The notes under the pieces are model-generated. The model worked only from the letters and a program-made list of their open reading frames with translations. It had not been told where the DNA came from and did not search any database. From assembly GCA_045596385.1 (NCBI GenBank), contig JAZOCC010000015.1:124001-188000 (forward strand): 64,000 nt of DNA, written 5' to 3'. Every line of letters starts with the position of its first letter. Position 1 is the first letter of the stretch. This stretch comes from SIG307 sp045596385. Its GTDB lineage: Bacteria > Bacillota > Clostridia > Lachnospirales > Lachnospiraceae. The position numbers were made by a program, and so were the translations under genes. Positions 44,070 to 52,270 of the stretch are shown here, one piece after another.

Positions 44070-45488
44070 TTATTTTTTCTCCCGCGTCAACAGTTCCACC
44101 ACTTCCGAAAACTTCATTCCGTGAGACGCCTTAATTAGCACGGTACTTCCTGACTGCAACATGGTTTCCGGTGCACTGGTCAATACCGAAAGCAATTCCT
44201 CTCTTGTGGCAAACCAGGTCACCCGGTCCGTTCCCGCCGCCTGCACTGCGGCCTCGTACATATGCCGGGAGTTTTCGCCTACGCAAAGGATACGGTCTAC
44301 GCCCTTTTCCGCAGCATACGCACCGACTTCGGCGTGCATCTTGTCGGAATCCGTTCCAAGCTCAAACATATCGCCCAAAATCGCCGCTGTGGCGGTGTCT
44401 GCCATACAAAGCAAATCAATCCCCGCCTTCATGGATACCGGATTTGCGTTATAGCAATCGTCGATTAAAGTATACTTCTCCGTACGAATCAGGTTGTTCC
44501 GGCCGCCTACCGCCGCCACCTTTTTCACGCCTTCTTGTATCTGCTCCGCCGTCAGTCCCAGCCATTCCGCCACACAGGCTGCCGCCGTGGCATTTAATAC
44601 CATATGGATTCCCGGCAACGGCACTTCCACCGTGAAGCATTCTCCCTTCGCGGAGTGAAGCACTGCGGAACTTCCCCACAGCCCCTTACTCTCAACGTCT
44701 GTGGCATACACTGCCTTCCCGACCTCCGCACCGATACCGAAGAACCGGAGCTCCCGACCTTCGGTTGCCACCACGGTCTGCAACTTGTCATCGTCTCCGT
44801 TCAAACAAATCTTACCGTCCGCTGCCATAAAATCGAAAATCTCCGTCTTTGCCCGCAGTACGCCGTCCCGGTCTCCCAGATTCTCCAAATGGCACTGTCC
44901 GATATTGGTAAGCACCGCAATGTCCGGTCGCGCCATCTTGCTCAGACGGTGCATTTCGCCGAAATCGCTGATGCCCATCTCGATCACCGCCGCCTCATGC
45001 TCCTCACGAATGCGAAGCAGGGTTAACGGTACGCCGATTTCGTTATTATAATTTCCCTGTGTTTTTAAAACGTTATATTTCTCGGACAAAACGCCCGCAA
45101 TAAACTCCTTGGTGCTGGTTTTCCCAACGCTTCCCGTAATACCGATGACCGGAATCGTAAGCGTCTTCCGATATGCTTCCGCAATCTGCTTTAACGCCGC
45201 GAGGGTGTCCTCTACCACAAGGTAACTGCCCCAATGCTCCGCCTCCTCCGGCTCTCTCTGTACCACAGCCAGTATCGCGCCCTTTTCAAACACCGATGCC
45301 ACAAAGGAATGTCCGTCCACACGCTCGCCCACGGTGGCAACAAACACGCCTCCTTCGGTTACCTGTCTGGAATCCAGCACAACACTGTCTACCTTTGTCC
45401 CTGAAAATATGTCATATGCATTGCCCGGTCCATTGTATACCAGGCGGCCCTTTGTCGCCTCAGCAATCTGCCCAATCGTCAAATTCAT
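44070..45488 (-). CDS. murF: UDP-MurNAc-tripeptide--D-alanyl-D-alanine ligase
   Basis: Adds the D-Ala-D-Ala dipeptide to the peptidoglycan precursor. It is 472 aa from ATG 45488 (an upstream TTG at 45518 overlaps ddl and lacks a site). The ATP loop GITGSVGKTSTKEFI (about 112-126), TQGNYNNEIGVPLTLL, EMGISDFGEM, NIGQCHLENLG and the C-terminal DDCYNANPVSM are MurF signatures. It lies 19 bp downstream of ddl, whose product supplies its D-Ala-D-Ala substrate: a functional two-gene operon. Confidence 0.96.
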   Translation of the reverse strand: MNLTIGQIAEATKGRLVYNGPGNAYDIFSGTKVDSVVLDSRQVTEGGVFVATVGERVDGHSFVASVFEKGAILAVVQREPEEAEHWGSYLVVEDTLAALKQIAEAYRKTLTIPVIGITGSVGKTSTKEFIAGVLSEKYNVLKTQGNYNNEIGVPLTLLRIREEHEAAVIEMGISDFGEMHRLSKMARPDIAVLTNIGQCHLENLGDRDGVLRAKTEIFDFMAADGKICLNGDDDKLQTVVATEGRELRFFGIGAEVGKAVYATDVESKGLWGSSAVLHSAKGECFTVEVPLPGIHMVLNATAAACVAEWLGLTAEQIQEGVKKVAAVGGRNNLIRTEKYTLIDDCYNANPVSMKAGIDLLCMADTATAAILGDMFELGTDSDKMHAEVGAYAAEKGVDRILCVGENSRHMYEAAVQAAGTDRVTWFATREELLSVLTSAPETMLQSGSTVLIKASHGMKFSEVVELLTREKK

Positions 45489-45507
45489 TCCGCTATTCTG
45501 CCTTTCT

Positions 45508-46545
45508 TTATCTTGCAAATGCTTTCATTAAAATCTTCTCGCAAAGCTGCTCGTAGCTGATGCCGATGGCAGCTGCCTCCTGCGGAAGGAGCGAGGTCGG
45601 CGTCATCCCCGGAAGGGTATTGGCCTCCAGACAATACATGTTGCCGTCTTTGTCCATCATAAAGTCCATACGGGCATAATTCTTCAGGCGAAGCGCCGCA
45701 AATACTTGCTCCGCAATGGCCTGCATCCGCTTGGTATGCTCCGTAGAAATATCCGCCGGACAGGTCTCCACCGCACTGCCCGCCTGATATTTATTCTTGT
45801 AATCGTAAAAGCCCTGTTTCGGTGCTATTTCAATGACCGGCAAAGCCTCCCCGTCCATCACACCCACAGAAAACTCTCTTCCGGTGATATACTGCTCGAT
45901 TACCACTTCATTATCATAACGGAAAGCCTCTTCCTTTGCCTTCTCATATTCTTCTTCATTCTGTGCCAGACAAACACCTACACTGGAACCGCCGCAACAT
46001 GCCTTTACAATACACGGAAACGGCACCTTCTCAGACTCGGTCTCTCCCTTTTTCAGGCGGATGCCTGCCGGGGTCGGGATATTATATGCCTTAAAAATAT
46101 CCTTTGTGATTGCCTTATCCATGGCCATGGCCGCACTGACAAAATCCGTACCGGTGTACGGAATGCCCATCAGCTCAAAGCAAGCCTGAATCTTTCCGTC
46201 CTCACCGTTGGCTCCGTGAAGCGCCATAAACACCGCATCCGCTTCTCTGCAAAGCTCCAGCACATTCGGTCCGAAGAAATTCTTTGCTCCGTCCGGACGC
46301 ATGGCCTTGATCTGCTCAATGTCCGGATTCTGCTCGGAAATGGCGCTTATATTTTCCGTCCAGTCATATTCCCTCTCAAAAATCCCTTTCGTATCTCCTT
46401 CGTATCCCAAATAAACATCCAGCAAAATCACCTGATGTCCGTTCTTTTTCAATGCCTTATATATTCCGCTGCCGGAAATCAGGGAAACGTCTCTCTCCGT
46501 ACTTGTTCCGCCTGCCAAAACCACTACTTTCATCTCTTTTACCAT
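45508..46545 (-). CDS. ddl: D-alanine--D-alanine ligase
   Basis: ATP-grasp ligase forming D-Ala-D-Ala. It is 345 aa. Features are VLAGGTSTERDVSLISG at the start, the substrate serine loop, KACCGGSSVGVCLAQ (ATP-grasp glycine loop), and EANTLPGMTPTSLLPQ at the C-terminus. The omega-loop reads FYDYKNKY with a tyrosine, the D-Ala-D-Ala type, where D-Ala-D-Lac ligases have phenylalanine; so vancomycin-susceptible precursors are expected. Two starts are possible (46545 and 46533). It is divergent from the AbrB-like gene with shared control DNA. Confidence 0.95.
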   Translation of the reverse strand: MVKEMKVVVLAGGTSTERDVSLISGSGIYKALKKNGHQVILLDVYLGYEGDTKGIFEREYDWTENISAISEQNPDIEQIKAMRPDGAKNFFGPNVLELCREADAVFMALHGANGEDGKIQACFELMGIPYTGTDFVSAAMAMDKAITKDIFKAYNIPTPAGIRLKKGETESEKVPFPCIVKACCGGSSVGVCLAQNEEEYEKAKEEAFRYDNEVVIEQYITGREFSVGVMDGEALPVIEIAPKQGFYDYKNKYQAGSAVETCPADISTEHTKRMQAIAEQVFAALRLKNYARMDFMMDKDGNMYCLEANTLPGMTPTSLLPQEAAAIGISYEQLCEKILMKAFAR

Positions 46546-46576
46546 ACCTTTCCAGTAATATTTCTAATCTAAATAT

Positions 46577-46605
46577 ATATTAGCACAATGTACTTTATTT
46601 GTCAG
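46577..46605 (-). promoter_or_regulatory. Probable ddl-murF promoter
   Basis: On the minus strand CTGACA (46605-46600), 17 bp, TAATAT (46582-46577), 32 bp before the ddl start. Its -35 box lies within the left arm of the operator. Confidence 0.55.
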
Positions 46606-46630
46606 TAGAAAAATAAATTGACAAATAAAG
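46593..46630. promoter_or_regulatory. 12-bp inverted repeat operator between ddl and the AbrB-like gene
   Basis: CTTTATTTGTCA (46593-46604) and TGACAAATAAAG (46619-46630) are perfect reverse complements around a 14-bp AT-rich centre. The right arm contains most of the TTGACA box of the plus promoter, and the left arm contains the -35 box of the minus promoter. A protein bound here would control both genes. Confidence 0.7.
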
Positions 46631-46646
46631 GAAAATAATGTACAAT
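46618..46646 (+). promoter_or_regulatory. Promoter of the AbrB-like gene
   Basis: TTGACA at 46618-46623, exactly 17 bp, TACAAT at 46641-46646; overlaps the inverted repeat. Confidence 0.85.
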
Positions 46647-46698
46647 ACATATTGTTAGATAATTAACAAATACATCTATTTTACTTCGGAGGTATCAT

Positions 46699-46959
46699 AT
46701 GAAAAACGTAGGGATTGTACGTAACTTAGATGAAGTCGGTAGAATCACCCTTCCGATTGAATTACGCAGAAACCTGGACTTACAAGAGGATGACCCGGTA
46801 GAAATTATTCAGGAAGGCAACCGTATTATCCTGACCAAATATCAGCCGTGTGACGTATTTAACGGCGACACCAAGGACTTAATCGATTTTTGCGGAAAGA
46901 AGATTTCCAAGAAAAATATCAAGAAGCTGGCAAAGCTGGCCGGACTGATTGAAGAGTAA
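46699..46959 (+). CDS. AbrB/SpoVT-type transition-state regulator
   Basis: 86-aa DNA-binding protein. The swapped-hairpin AbrB domain occupies residues 1-48 (GIVRNLDEVGRITLPIELRRNLDLQEDDPVEIIQEGNRIILTKY), including the conserved DxxGRITLPxELR. The C-terminal 30 residues are basic and helical (KKISKKNIKKLAKLAGLIEE) and may aid oligomerisation. Bacillus AbrB and SpoVT control transition-state and sporulation genes. The gene is divergent from ddl-murF with a shared palindromic control element, which suggests self-regulation and possibly control of ddl. GGAGGTATC precedes the ATG. Confidence 0.92.
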   Translation: MKNVGIVRNLDEVGRITLPIELRRNLDLQEDDPVEIIQEGNRIILTKYQPCDVFNGDTKDLIDFCGKKISKKNIKKLAKLAGLIEE

Positions 46960-46967
46960 TTTACATT

Positions 46968-46998
46968 GGGTCATCGCCTGAGTGATGGCCCTGTTTTT
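46968..46998 (+). terminator. Terminator of the AbrB-like gene
   Basis: GGGTCATC/GATGGCCC stem (one G-U pair), 8-nt loop, then TGTTTTT, 9 bp after the stop. Confidence 0.85.
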
Positions 46999-47000
46999 AT

Positions 47001-47040
47001 GTCAACAGAATAAAATGCATTTAATTCCGTTGACCTTTTT
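47001..47040 (+). terminator. Second hairpin with T-tract
   Basis: GTCAACAGAATAAA pairs with TTAATTCCGTTGAC (12 of 14 bp) around ATGCAT and is followed by CTTTTT. It stands directly behind the first terminator. Confidence 0.55.
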
Positions 47041-47180
47041 CGGTATAGACTAAAGTGGATTTTATTCCAACAAGACAAAACCGTTCAAATCATAATTTGC
47101 CAAATTATGATTTGATATTTTCGGACCCTGAATGTTCTTTTACAGGTCACGTCATGCCCGTTTGGGATGTCTGCGTCATT
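47041..47180. other. Non-coding stretch with a 13-bp palindrome
   Basis: CAAATCATAATTT (47086-47098) and AAATTATGATTTG (47102-47114) form a perfect 13-bp stem with a 3-nt loop. No gene seen. It leads into hairpin cassette copy B. Confidence 0.6.
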
Positions 47181-47463
47181 TTTTACCATGAAATTCATCC
47201 AAAACGCTTATCTCATGGTAAGAAAATCTGCCCTCTTCCACATTTTACCATTGCAAATGCAAAATTTTCTTTTATCATGGTAAAATAAGCCGTCTTCTTC
47301 CTTTTCTCATAGTTCAGTTGACACATCGAGTCGCTTTTCATGACTGATTTGTCGATTTTTTACCATTGAAAAGCCAGAAATCAAGTTTCTCATGGTAAAA
47401 ACTTTGATTCGCTCAAAAATAGTACCATTGCAAACACCCAAAACAGCATTTCTCATGGTAAAA
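47181..47463. repeat. Four-hairpin intergenic cassette, copy B
   Basis: Four TTTTACCAT-N25-ATGGTAAAA-type units start at 47181, 47243, 47358 and 47420. The spacings (62, 115, 62) and total length (283 bp) equal those of copy A at 21323-21605. The sequence between arms differs at many bases but unit 4 keeps TACCATTGCAAACACCCAAA in both copies. Confidence 0.85.
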
Positions 47464-47536
47464 TGCGAATTATATAGGGTAAAAATGAGCACAAACGAAA
47501 GGTCTCACCGCAATGTCCGATGGAAAGACACTGATT

Positions 47537-47929
47537 CTAATGAGTTATATTATAGATAAATTCACCTATGTCCTCGCCTATGTTTTGACCCGCAAACCAC
47601 ACAAGTAAAATCGCAATAGCACAAATTACCACTGCCACTACAGCTTTCTTAGCCCTCTGTTCTTTACGTTTCATTTCAATAAGATTTTTCTCTGCAATCT
47701 CTTTATAATTGTCCATAATGATATGTTCCCCCATCAGGAGTTCATTTACATTAATCTTTAACAATTCGCAAAGTTCAAGCATAATTGAAGCATCCGGCAT
47801 ACTCTTACCGGTCTCCCACTTCGAAACCGCACGATCTGTAATTCCAAGTTTTTCAGCGAGAGAGGCTTGAGTATATCCATTTTCTTTTCTACATGCAGCT
47901 ATGAACTTTCCTATTTTTTCCTGATTCAT
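47537..47929 (-). CDS. XRE-family regulator with C-terminal membrane segment
   Basis: 130 aa. Helix-turn-helix of the Cro/CI type at residues 5-60 (GKFIAACRKENGYTQASLAEKLGITDRAVSKWETGKSMPDASIMLELCELLKI). A charged linker (about 75-93) is followed by one membrane helix at 94-111 (AVVAVVICAIAILLVWFAG). Membrane-tethered XRE proteins of this design are common in Clostridia and are thought to sense membrane state, but the target is unknown here. It is a lone gene between cassette copy B and rsmI. Confidence 0.85.
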   Translation of the reverse strand: MNQEKIGKFIAACRKENGYTQASLAEKLGITDRAVSKWETGKSMPDASIMLELCELLKINVNELLMGEHIIMDNYKEIAEKNLIEMKRKEQRAKKAVVAVVICAIAILLVWFAGQNIGEDIGEFIYNITH

Positions 47930-48081
47930 TTCGGGAACCCTCCTTTCACTATCGACTATACAACATTCATCATATAATGAACACGAACCACTAGTTGATA
48001 TGCAGGAAATCCAATAATATCGACATCTCTACTGTTAGTTGAGTTCACCAAATTCAAGTTCCCGCCCATTATATCACATGG

Positions 48082-48921
48082 TTATTCCAACAGCATTGCG
48101 TAAATCTCTCTCTTGGACACGCCTCTATCTGCAGCCACCGCCTTCATGGCGTCCTTTTTACTCATCCCCTGGGATAAATAGCGTTCCATATGCTCCTCAA
48201 GGCTCAGTTCAGCGAAAGATTCCTGCTCCGCACGGCGCAGTTCTTCCCTGTCTGCGCCTTCGATGACCAGAACGCATTCTCCCTTCGGTTCGGTTGTTTC
48301 ATAAAAGCCAAGAGCCTCGGAAAAGGTGGTCCGGAAGGCCTCCTCGTGCTTTTTCGTGAGTTCCCTGCAAATAGTAAGGCGACGGTCTCCCAAGGTCTCC
48401 CTAAGCTCCGCAAGAGTCTTTACCAGCCGGTGCGGTGCCTCGTACAGCACAATGGTACGAGTCTCATCCACAAGCTCCGCCAACACGTCCTTCCTCTCCT
48501 TTTTGTCCGTCGGCAGAAAGGCTTCAAAACAAAAGCGTCTGGTAGAAAGGCCCGATAAGGTCAGGGCTGTTACGCAGGCACAGGCTCCCGGCAACACTGT
48601 TACGGTTACGCCTGCCTCGTATGCCATCTTTACCAGTTCCTCTCCCGGATCGGAAATACCCGGCATCCCGGCATCGGTAATGACCGCGATATTTTTTCCT
48701 TCCAGCAACTGCTCAATGAGTTGTCTGCCCTTGTCATATTTATTAAACTCATGGTAGCTGGTCATGGGCGTCTTGATTTCAAACCGGTTCAACAGCTTAA
48801 TACTGTTGCGGGTATCCTCCGCCGCAATCACATCTACGTTTTTCAATGTTTCCAATACACGAAAAGTGATGTCATCCAAGTTCCCTATAGGAGTCGCACA
48901 TAAATATAAAGTTCCTGCCAT
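48082..48921 (-). CDS. rsmI: 16S rRNA (cytidine-1402 2-prime-O)-methyltransferase
   Basis: Methylates C1402 in the decoding centre of 16S rRNA. It is 279 aa with the tetrapyrrole-methylase-like SAM domain (residues 1-220): TLYLCATPIGNLDDITFRVLETLKNVDVIAAEDTRNS at the start and ITDAGMPGISDPGEELV for the SAM loop. The C-terminal helical domain ends in MSKKDAMKAVAADRGVSKREIY. Last gene of the yaaR-holB-ricT-trmN-rsmI cluster, 10 bp after the preceding methyltransferase. Confidence 0.95.
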   Translation of the reverse strand: MAGTLYLCATPIGNLDDITFRVLETLKNVDVIAAEDTRNSIKLLNRFEIKTPMTSYHEFNKYDKGRQLIEQLLEGKNIAVITDAGMPGISDPGEELVKMAYEAGVTVTVLPGACACVTALTLSGLSTRRFCFEAFLPTDKKERKDVLAELVDETRTIVLYEAPHRLVKTLAELRETLGDRRLTICRELTKKHEEAFRTTFSEALGFYETTEPKGECVLVIEGADREELRRAEQESFAELSLEEHMERYLSQGMSKKDAMKAVAADRGVSKREIYAMLLE

Positions 48922-48930
48922 AAATCCTCC

Positions 48931-49725
48931 TTAATACCCATATATCCCTGTAATATCCTCATGATACACACCCGGCTCTTTAAACACGATAATCGGCGGT
49001 TCCACGGTCACCCGCGGGCGTCCGCCCTTACTGGCTTCCAGAAGCACCATATTGGGCTCTTTATCCACGTAGGGGTGTACCAGCTGCATCCGCTTTAACT
49101 CCAGCCCGTGGGCCGACAGGCACCGGATAATTTCCGCCAGACGGAACGGCCGGTGTACCATAAAAAAGTTACCGCCCGGCTTTAACACATAGGCAGCCTC
49201 CCGTACCACATCCTCCAGAGTACACAGCACTTCATGTCTTGCAATGGCTTTCGGCAGGTCCGGATTTTGAAGCCCATGCTCCGCCGTCATATAGGGCGGA
49301 TTTGTCGTCACCGCATCAAAAGAAGCCGGTCCGAAAATCCGGCCGGCTTCTTTAATATCTCCGACGCAAATGTCAATCTTCTCGGTAAGACCGTTCACCG
49401 CAACGCTTCGTCGCGCCATATCGGCACTTTCCTCCTGAATTTCCAGCCCGGTAAAATGCTCGCCCGGTGTCTTTGCCTCCGTTAAAATCGGCAAAATCCC
49501 GGTACCTGTCCCCAGGTCCAGCACCTTGCTCCCCGGCTTTATCCGAACAAAACCGGATAAAAGCACCGCATCCATACCAAAGCAAAACCGTCCCGGATGC
49601 TGAAAAATCAAGTATTCGTTTCGTTGCAGTTCATCGATCCGTTCTCCGTCCTTCTTTAGCTGCTCCGCCAATGCATAGCGGGCAGTAAGCTCCGGAGAAC
49701 GACCGTTTTCACCTGTCTGCGTCAT
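48931..49725 (-). CDS. tRNA1(Val) adenine-37 N6-methyltransferase-like protein (TrmN6 family)
   Basis: 264 aa from ATG 49725 (AAGGGGA upstream; the longer frame is a shadow of ricT). A Rossmann-fold SAM methyltransferase with DLGTGTGILPILTEAK (motif I, about 60) and TTNPPYMT (motif IV, catalytic NPPY for an exocyclic amine). Neighbours match the yabB position in the Bacillus holB region, which supports a tRNA-modifying role. Exact tRNA target is inferred from family. Confidence 0.9.
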   Translation of the reverse strand: MTQTGENGRSPELTARYALAEQLKKDGERIDELQRNEYLIFQHPGRFCFGMDAVLLSGFVRIKPGSKVLDLGTGTGILPILTEAKTPGEHFTGLEIQEESADMARRSVAVNGLTEKIDICVGDIKEAGRIFGPASFDAVTTNPPYMTAEHGLQNPDLPKAIARHEVLCTLEDVVREAAYVLKPGGNFFMVHRPFRLAEIIRCLSAHGLELKRMQLVHPYVDKEPNMVLLEASKGGRPRVTVEPPIIVFKEPGVYHEDITGIYGY

Positions 49726-49735
49726 AAAAATCCCC

Positions 49736-50626
49736 TTATTTCTTTGCTTCCTTGCGTTCCAGCTGCTCCAGAGCATGAAGCTCATCGTCCATCTGAACAC
49801 GCTCCTGCTTTCTGCGCGGCTTAAACTTCAAGTCGGCCACCTTATATTCACGAATTTCCTTTTCGTCGTTATCCAGAGTCACAATGACCTTAACCAGCTG
49901 CTTTAAGACGCTGGTGCTCTGTACCTCGCCCCGTAAACCGTCGGAGGTGGTTACATACTCGCCCACAGACGGGAGATGGCTGTTAAGCTCCTCGTAAGCC
50001 TCTTCCTCGTTCTTTAAGCAGCACATCAGTCTGCCGCACACACCTGAAATCTTCGTCGGATTCAAAGAAAGATTCTGCTCCTTTGCCATCTTAATGGATA
50101 CCGGAATGAACTCGGACAAATAGGTATGACAGCAAAGAGCACGTCCGCATACACCGATACCGCCGAGAATCTTCGTCTCGTCGCGGACACCGATCTGACG
50201 GAGCTCGATGCGGGTCTTAAACACCGACGCCAAATCCTTTACCAGCTCACGGAAGTCCACACGACCGTCCGCCGTAAAGTAAAACAACAGCTTATTATTA
50301 TCAAAGGTATACTCGGAATCGATTAACTTCATCTCCAGGTTATGCTTGCGGATCTTTTCCAGACAAACCTTAAAGGCTTCTTTCTCTCTTGCCGCATTGG
50401 CCTCCTGGGTCTTTACATCCTCTTCCGTAGCCGGACGAAGCACCGGCTTTAACGGCTGGGTAATCTTCTCCTCCGGCAAATCCCGGATGCCCATGACCAC
50501 GTAGCCGAATTCCACGCCTCTTGCGGTCTCTACGATTACATTAGAGCCCTGCTTTATATCAAACCCCAACGGGTCAAAGTAATACACCTTGCCCGCCTTC
50601 CGGAATCTTACGCCTACAACCTTCAT
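49736..50626 (-). CDS. ricT: PSP1-domain protein RicT (YaaT)
   Basis: 296 aa. In Bacillus, RicT forms an Fe-S complex with RicA and RicF that promotes RNA processing by RNase Y and phosphorelay activity. The PSP1 domain core is complete: VGVRFRKAGKVYYFDPL at the N-terminus, the cysteine-rich GVCGRALCCHTYL and ISGVCGRLMCCLKNEEEAYEEL (cluster ligands). A charged C-terminal tail follows. It lies 5 bp after holB. The yabA gene often found next to it is missing. Confidence 0.93.
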   Translation of the reverse strand: MKVVGVRFRKAGKVYYFDPLGFDIKQGSNVIVETARGVEFGYVVMGIRDLPEEKITQPLKPVLRPATEEDVKTQEANAAREKEAFKVCLEKIRKHNLEMKLIDSEYTFDNNKLLFYFTADGRVDFRELVKDLASVFKTRIELRQIGVRDETKILGGIGVCGRALCCHTYLSEFIPVSIKMAKEQNLSLNPTKISGVCGRLMCCLKNEEEAYEELNSHLPSVGEYVTTSDGLRGEVQSTSVLKQLVKVIVTLDNDEKEIREYKVADLKFKPRRKQERVQMDDELHALEQLERKEAKK

Positions 50627-50631
50627 TCTTT

Positions 50632-51618
50632 CTAAACCTCCTTCATATATAACAACAGCAATTCCAGCGCATTCTCGAAATTCACGTTTGACTTCATACG
50701 CTGTTTTACCTGTTCCAATGCTTCTACAATACCTTGCAAATTCTCAAAGCTCCGTTTCCCCGCCTGGGAGGCAATCGCCTCCGGCTGGTCCCGGAACAAA
50801 AGCATATTCAGATTCTTTGTAGCCTTGTATAAGAGCACATCCCGGTACCACAAAAGAATCATCTCCAAATACTCGTCCGCGGTGTCCTTTTTGGCGGCAA
50901 AGAGCTTCACATTCTCCATAATCTCCGCCATGGTCATCTCGTCCACATGCTTAACCAGATGCAACACCTCGTCCCGCTGCTCCGTAAAGGCCTCCGACTC
51001 CGCGAACCGCACAGCGCGTCCCGTAAGTCCGCCGGAAAACGCCGCCGCACTCTCCGCCAGATAATCCGGAACTCCCTTTTTCTCCATCAGAAACTGCTTA
51101 ATCTTCTCCGTTGCTACCGGATGGAAGGTCAACAGTACACAACGGGATAACACCGTCTGCAAAAGCAGCTCCTGTCTTGTTACCGACAATAAAAACACCG
51201 CATATTCCGGCGGTTCCTCAATGGTCTTAAGAAGGGCATTTTGCGCCTCCTCCGTCATCTTCTCCGCTTCGTCGATCAAATATATCTTATATTCACTGCT
51301 GTAAGGCTTAATCTGCACATCCGCAGTGACCTGCTCTCGGATTTCTTTGACGCCTAAGGTCGCTTTTTCCCGCACCACCATCCGGAAATCCGGGTGATTC
51401 CCGGACTCAATCTGCTTACAGGATTTACACTTGCCGCAAGCCTCAATGCCGCCTTCTTCGCAAAGAATGGTCTTGGCAAAAGCCTCCGCCGCGAGACGCT
51501 TTCCGCTTCCCGCCTCTCCGCACAACAAATACGCATGGGAAAACTTCTTCTGACGAATTGCATTTTGCATATGATGAATTACCTGCTCATGCCCGATGAT
51601 ATCTTTAAAATCCGCCAT
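50632..51618 (-). CDS. holB: DNA polymerase III delta-prime subunit
   Basis: Clamp-loader subunit. It is 328 aa from ATG 51618 (GGAGGGG upstream; earlier codons read through a non-coding leader). AAA+ features: IIGHEQVIHHMQNAIRQKKFSHAYLLCGEAGSGKRLAAE (modified Walker A), a zinc module with CxxCxxC in EACGKCKSCKQI, YLIDEAEKMTEEAQNALLKTIEEPPEY, and the SRC sensor motif in LLQTVLSRCVLLTF. The C-terminal collar domain is present. Part of the conserved cluster with yaaR and ricT. Confidence 0.94.
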   Translation of the reverse strand: MADFKDIIGHEQVIHHMQNAIRQKKFSHAYLLCGEAGSGKRLAAEAFAKTILCEEGGIEACGKCKSCKQIESGNHPDFRMVVREKATLGVKEIREQVTADVQIKPYSSEYKIYLIDEAEKMTEEAQNALLKTIEEPPEYAVFLLSVTRQELLLQTVLSRCVLLTFHPVATEKIKQFLMEKKGVPDYLAESAAAFSGGLTGRAVRFAESEAFTEQRDEVLHLVKHVDEMTMAEIMENVKLFAAKKDTADEYLEMILLWYRDVLLYKATKNLNMLLFRDQPEAIASQAGKRSFENLQGIVEALEQVKQRMKSNVNFENALELLLLYMKEV

Positions 51619-51697
51619 AGGAACCCCTCCCTTTCTCTTACACATTCCAATCTCCCCGGCTACCGCAACACCGGCAACACCTGGGACTTTCCGTACA

Positions 51698-52138
51698 TCA
51701 AGTAAAAATATCCAGTAACAATCCGCGGATCTCATCAATCCGGCTTAAAATCATCAAATGATCCTTTTCATCCTTAATCAGCTCCGCTGCCAGCTCGTCC
51801 AGCGTCTCATCCACAAGACGAATCATTCCGTACACACGATGCCTTCCCCTGCGGTCCAGGAAATTCTCACGGGAAAACTTATGGGAACGGGTCACAATTT
51901 CATTCATAAAGTCCTTAATGAGCTCGCGATACTTCTTCATATCCCGCACGTCCATATGCTTCGCAATTTTCTTCCCCTGTAGCGTAATATCATCCATCAG
52001 GGAATTTAAACGCTCCTGCAAGGCCGCCTCTTCGATTTTACCGGCGAGCATGAATTTAAACGTACCGTCGGCCTCCGGCACCTGCTTCGGCAGTTCCACC
52101 GGTTCCGGCTGTGAAATCTGATTTACTTTCAAATCCAT
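51698..52138 (-). CDS. yaaR: YaaR-family protein (DUF327)
   Basis: 146 aa from ATG 52138, preceded by GGAGGTGA. All-helical and charged: QERLNSLMDDITLQGKKIAKHMDVRDMKKYRELIKDFMNEIV..RRGRHRVYGMIRLVDETLDELAAELI is the DUF327 signature. It is conserved next to holB in Bacillota (yaaR-holB-yaaT order) but its biochemical role is not established. Located 79 bp upstream of holB. Confidence 0.88.
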   Translation of the reverse strand: MDLKVNQISQPEPVELPKQVPEADGTFKFMLAGKIEEAALQERLNSLMDDITLQGKKIAKHMDVRDMKKYRELIKDFMNEIVTRSHKFSRENFLDRRGRHRVYGMIRLVDETLDELAAELIKDEKDHLMILSRIDEIRGLLLDIFT

Positions 52139-52270
52139 TCCGCTCACCTCCAAACTCCGGCACATCTCCGGGTTCTTTGCAAAACCTATTCTAACAGTAT
52201 ACCATAATTCCGTACATCACGCAAACAATATTTCCGAAATCCCCGGAACGAATCGCTCACATTCCGTCGT

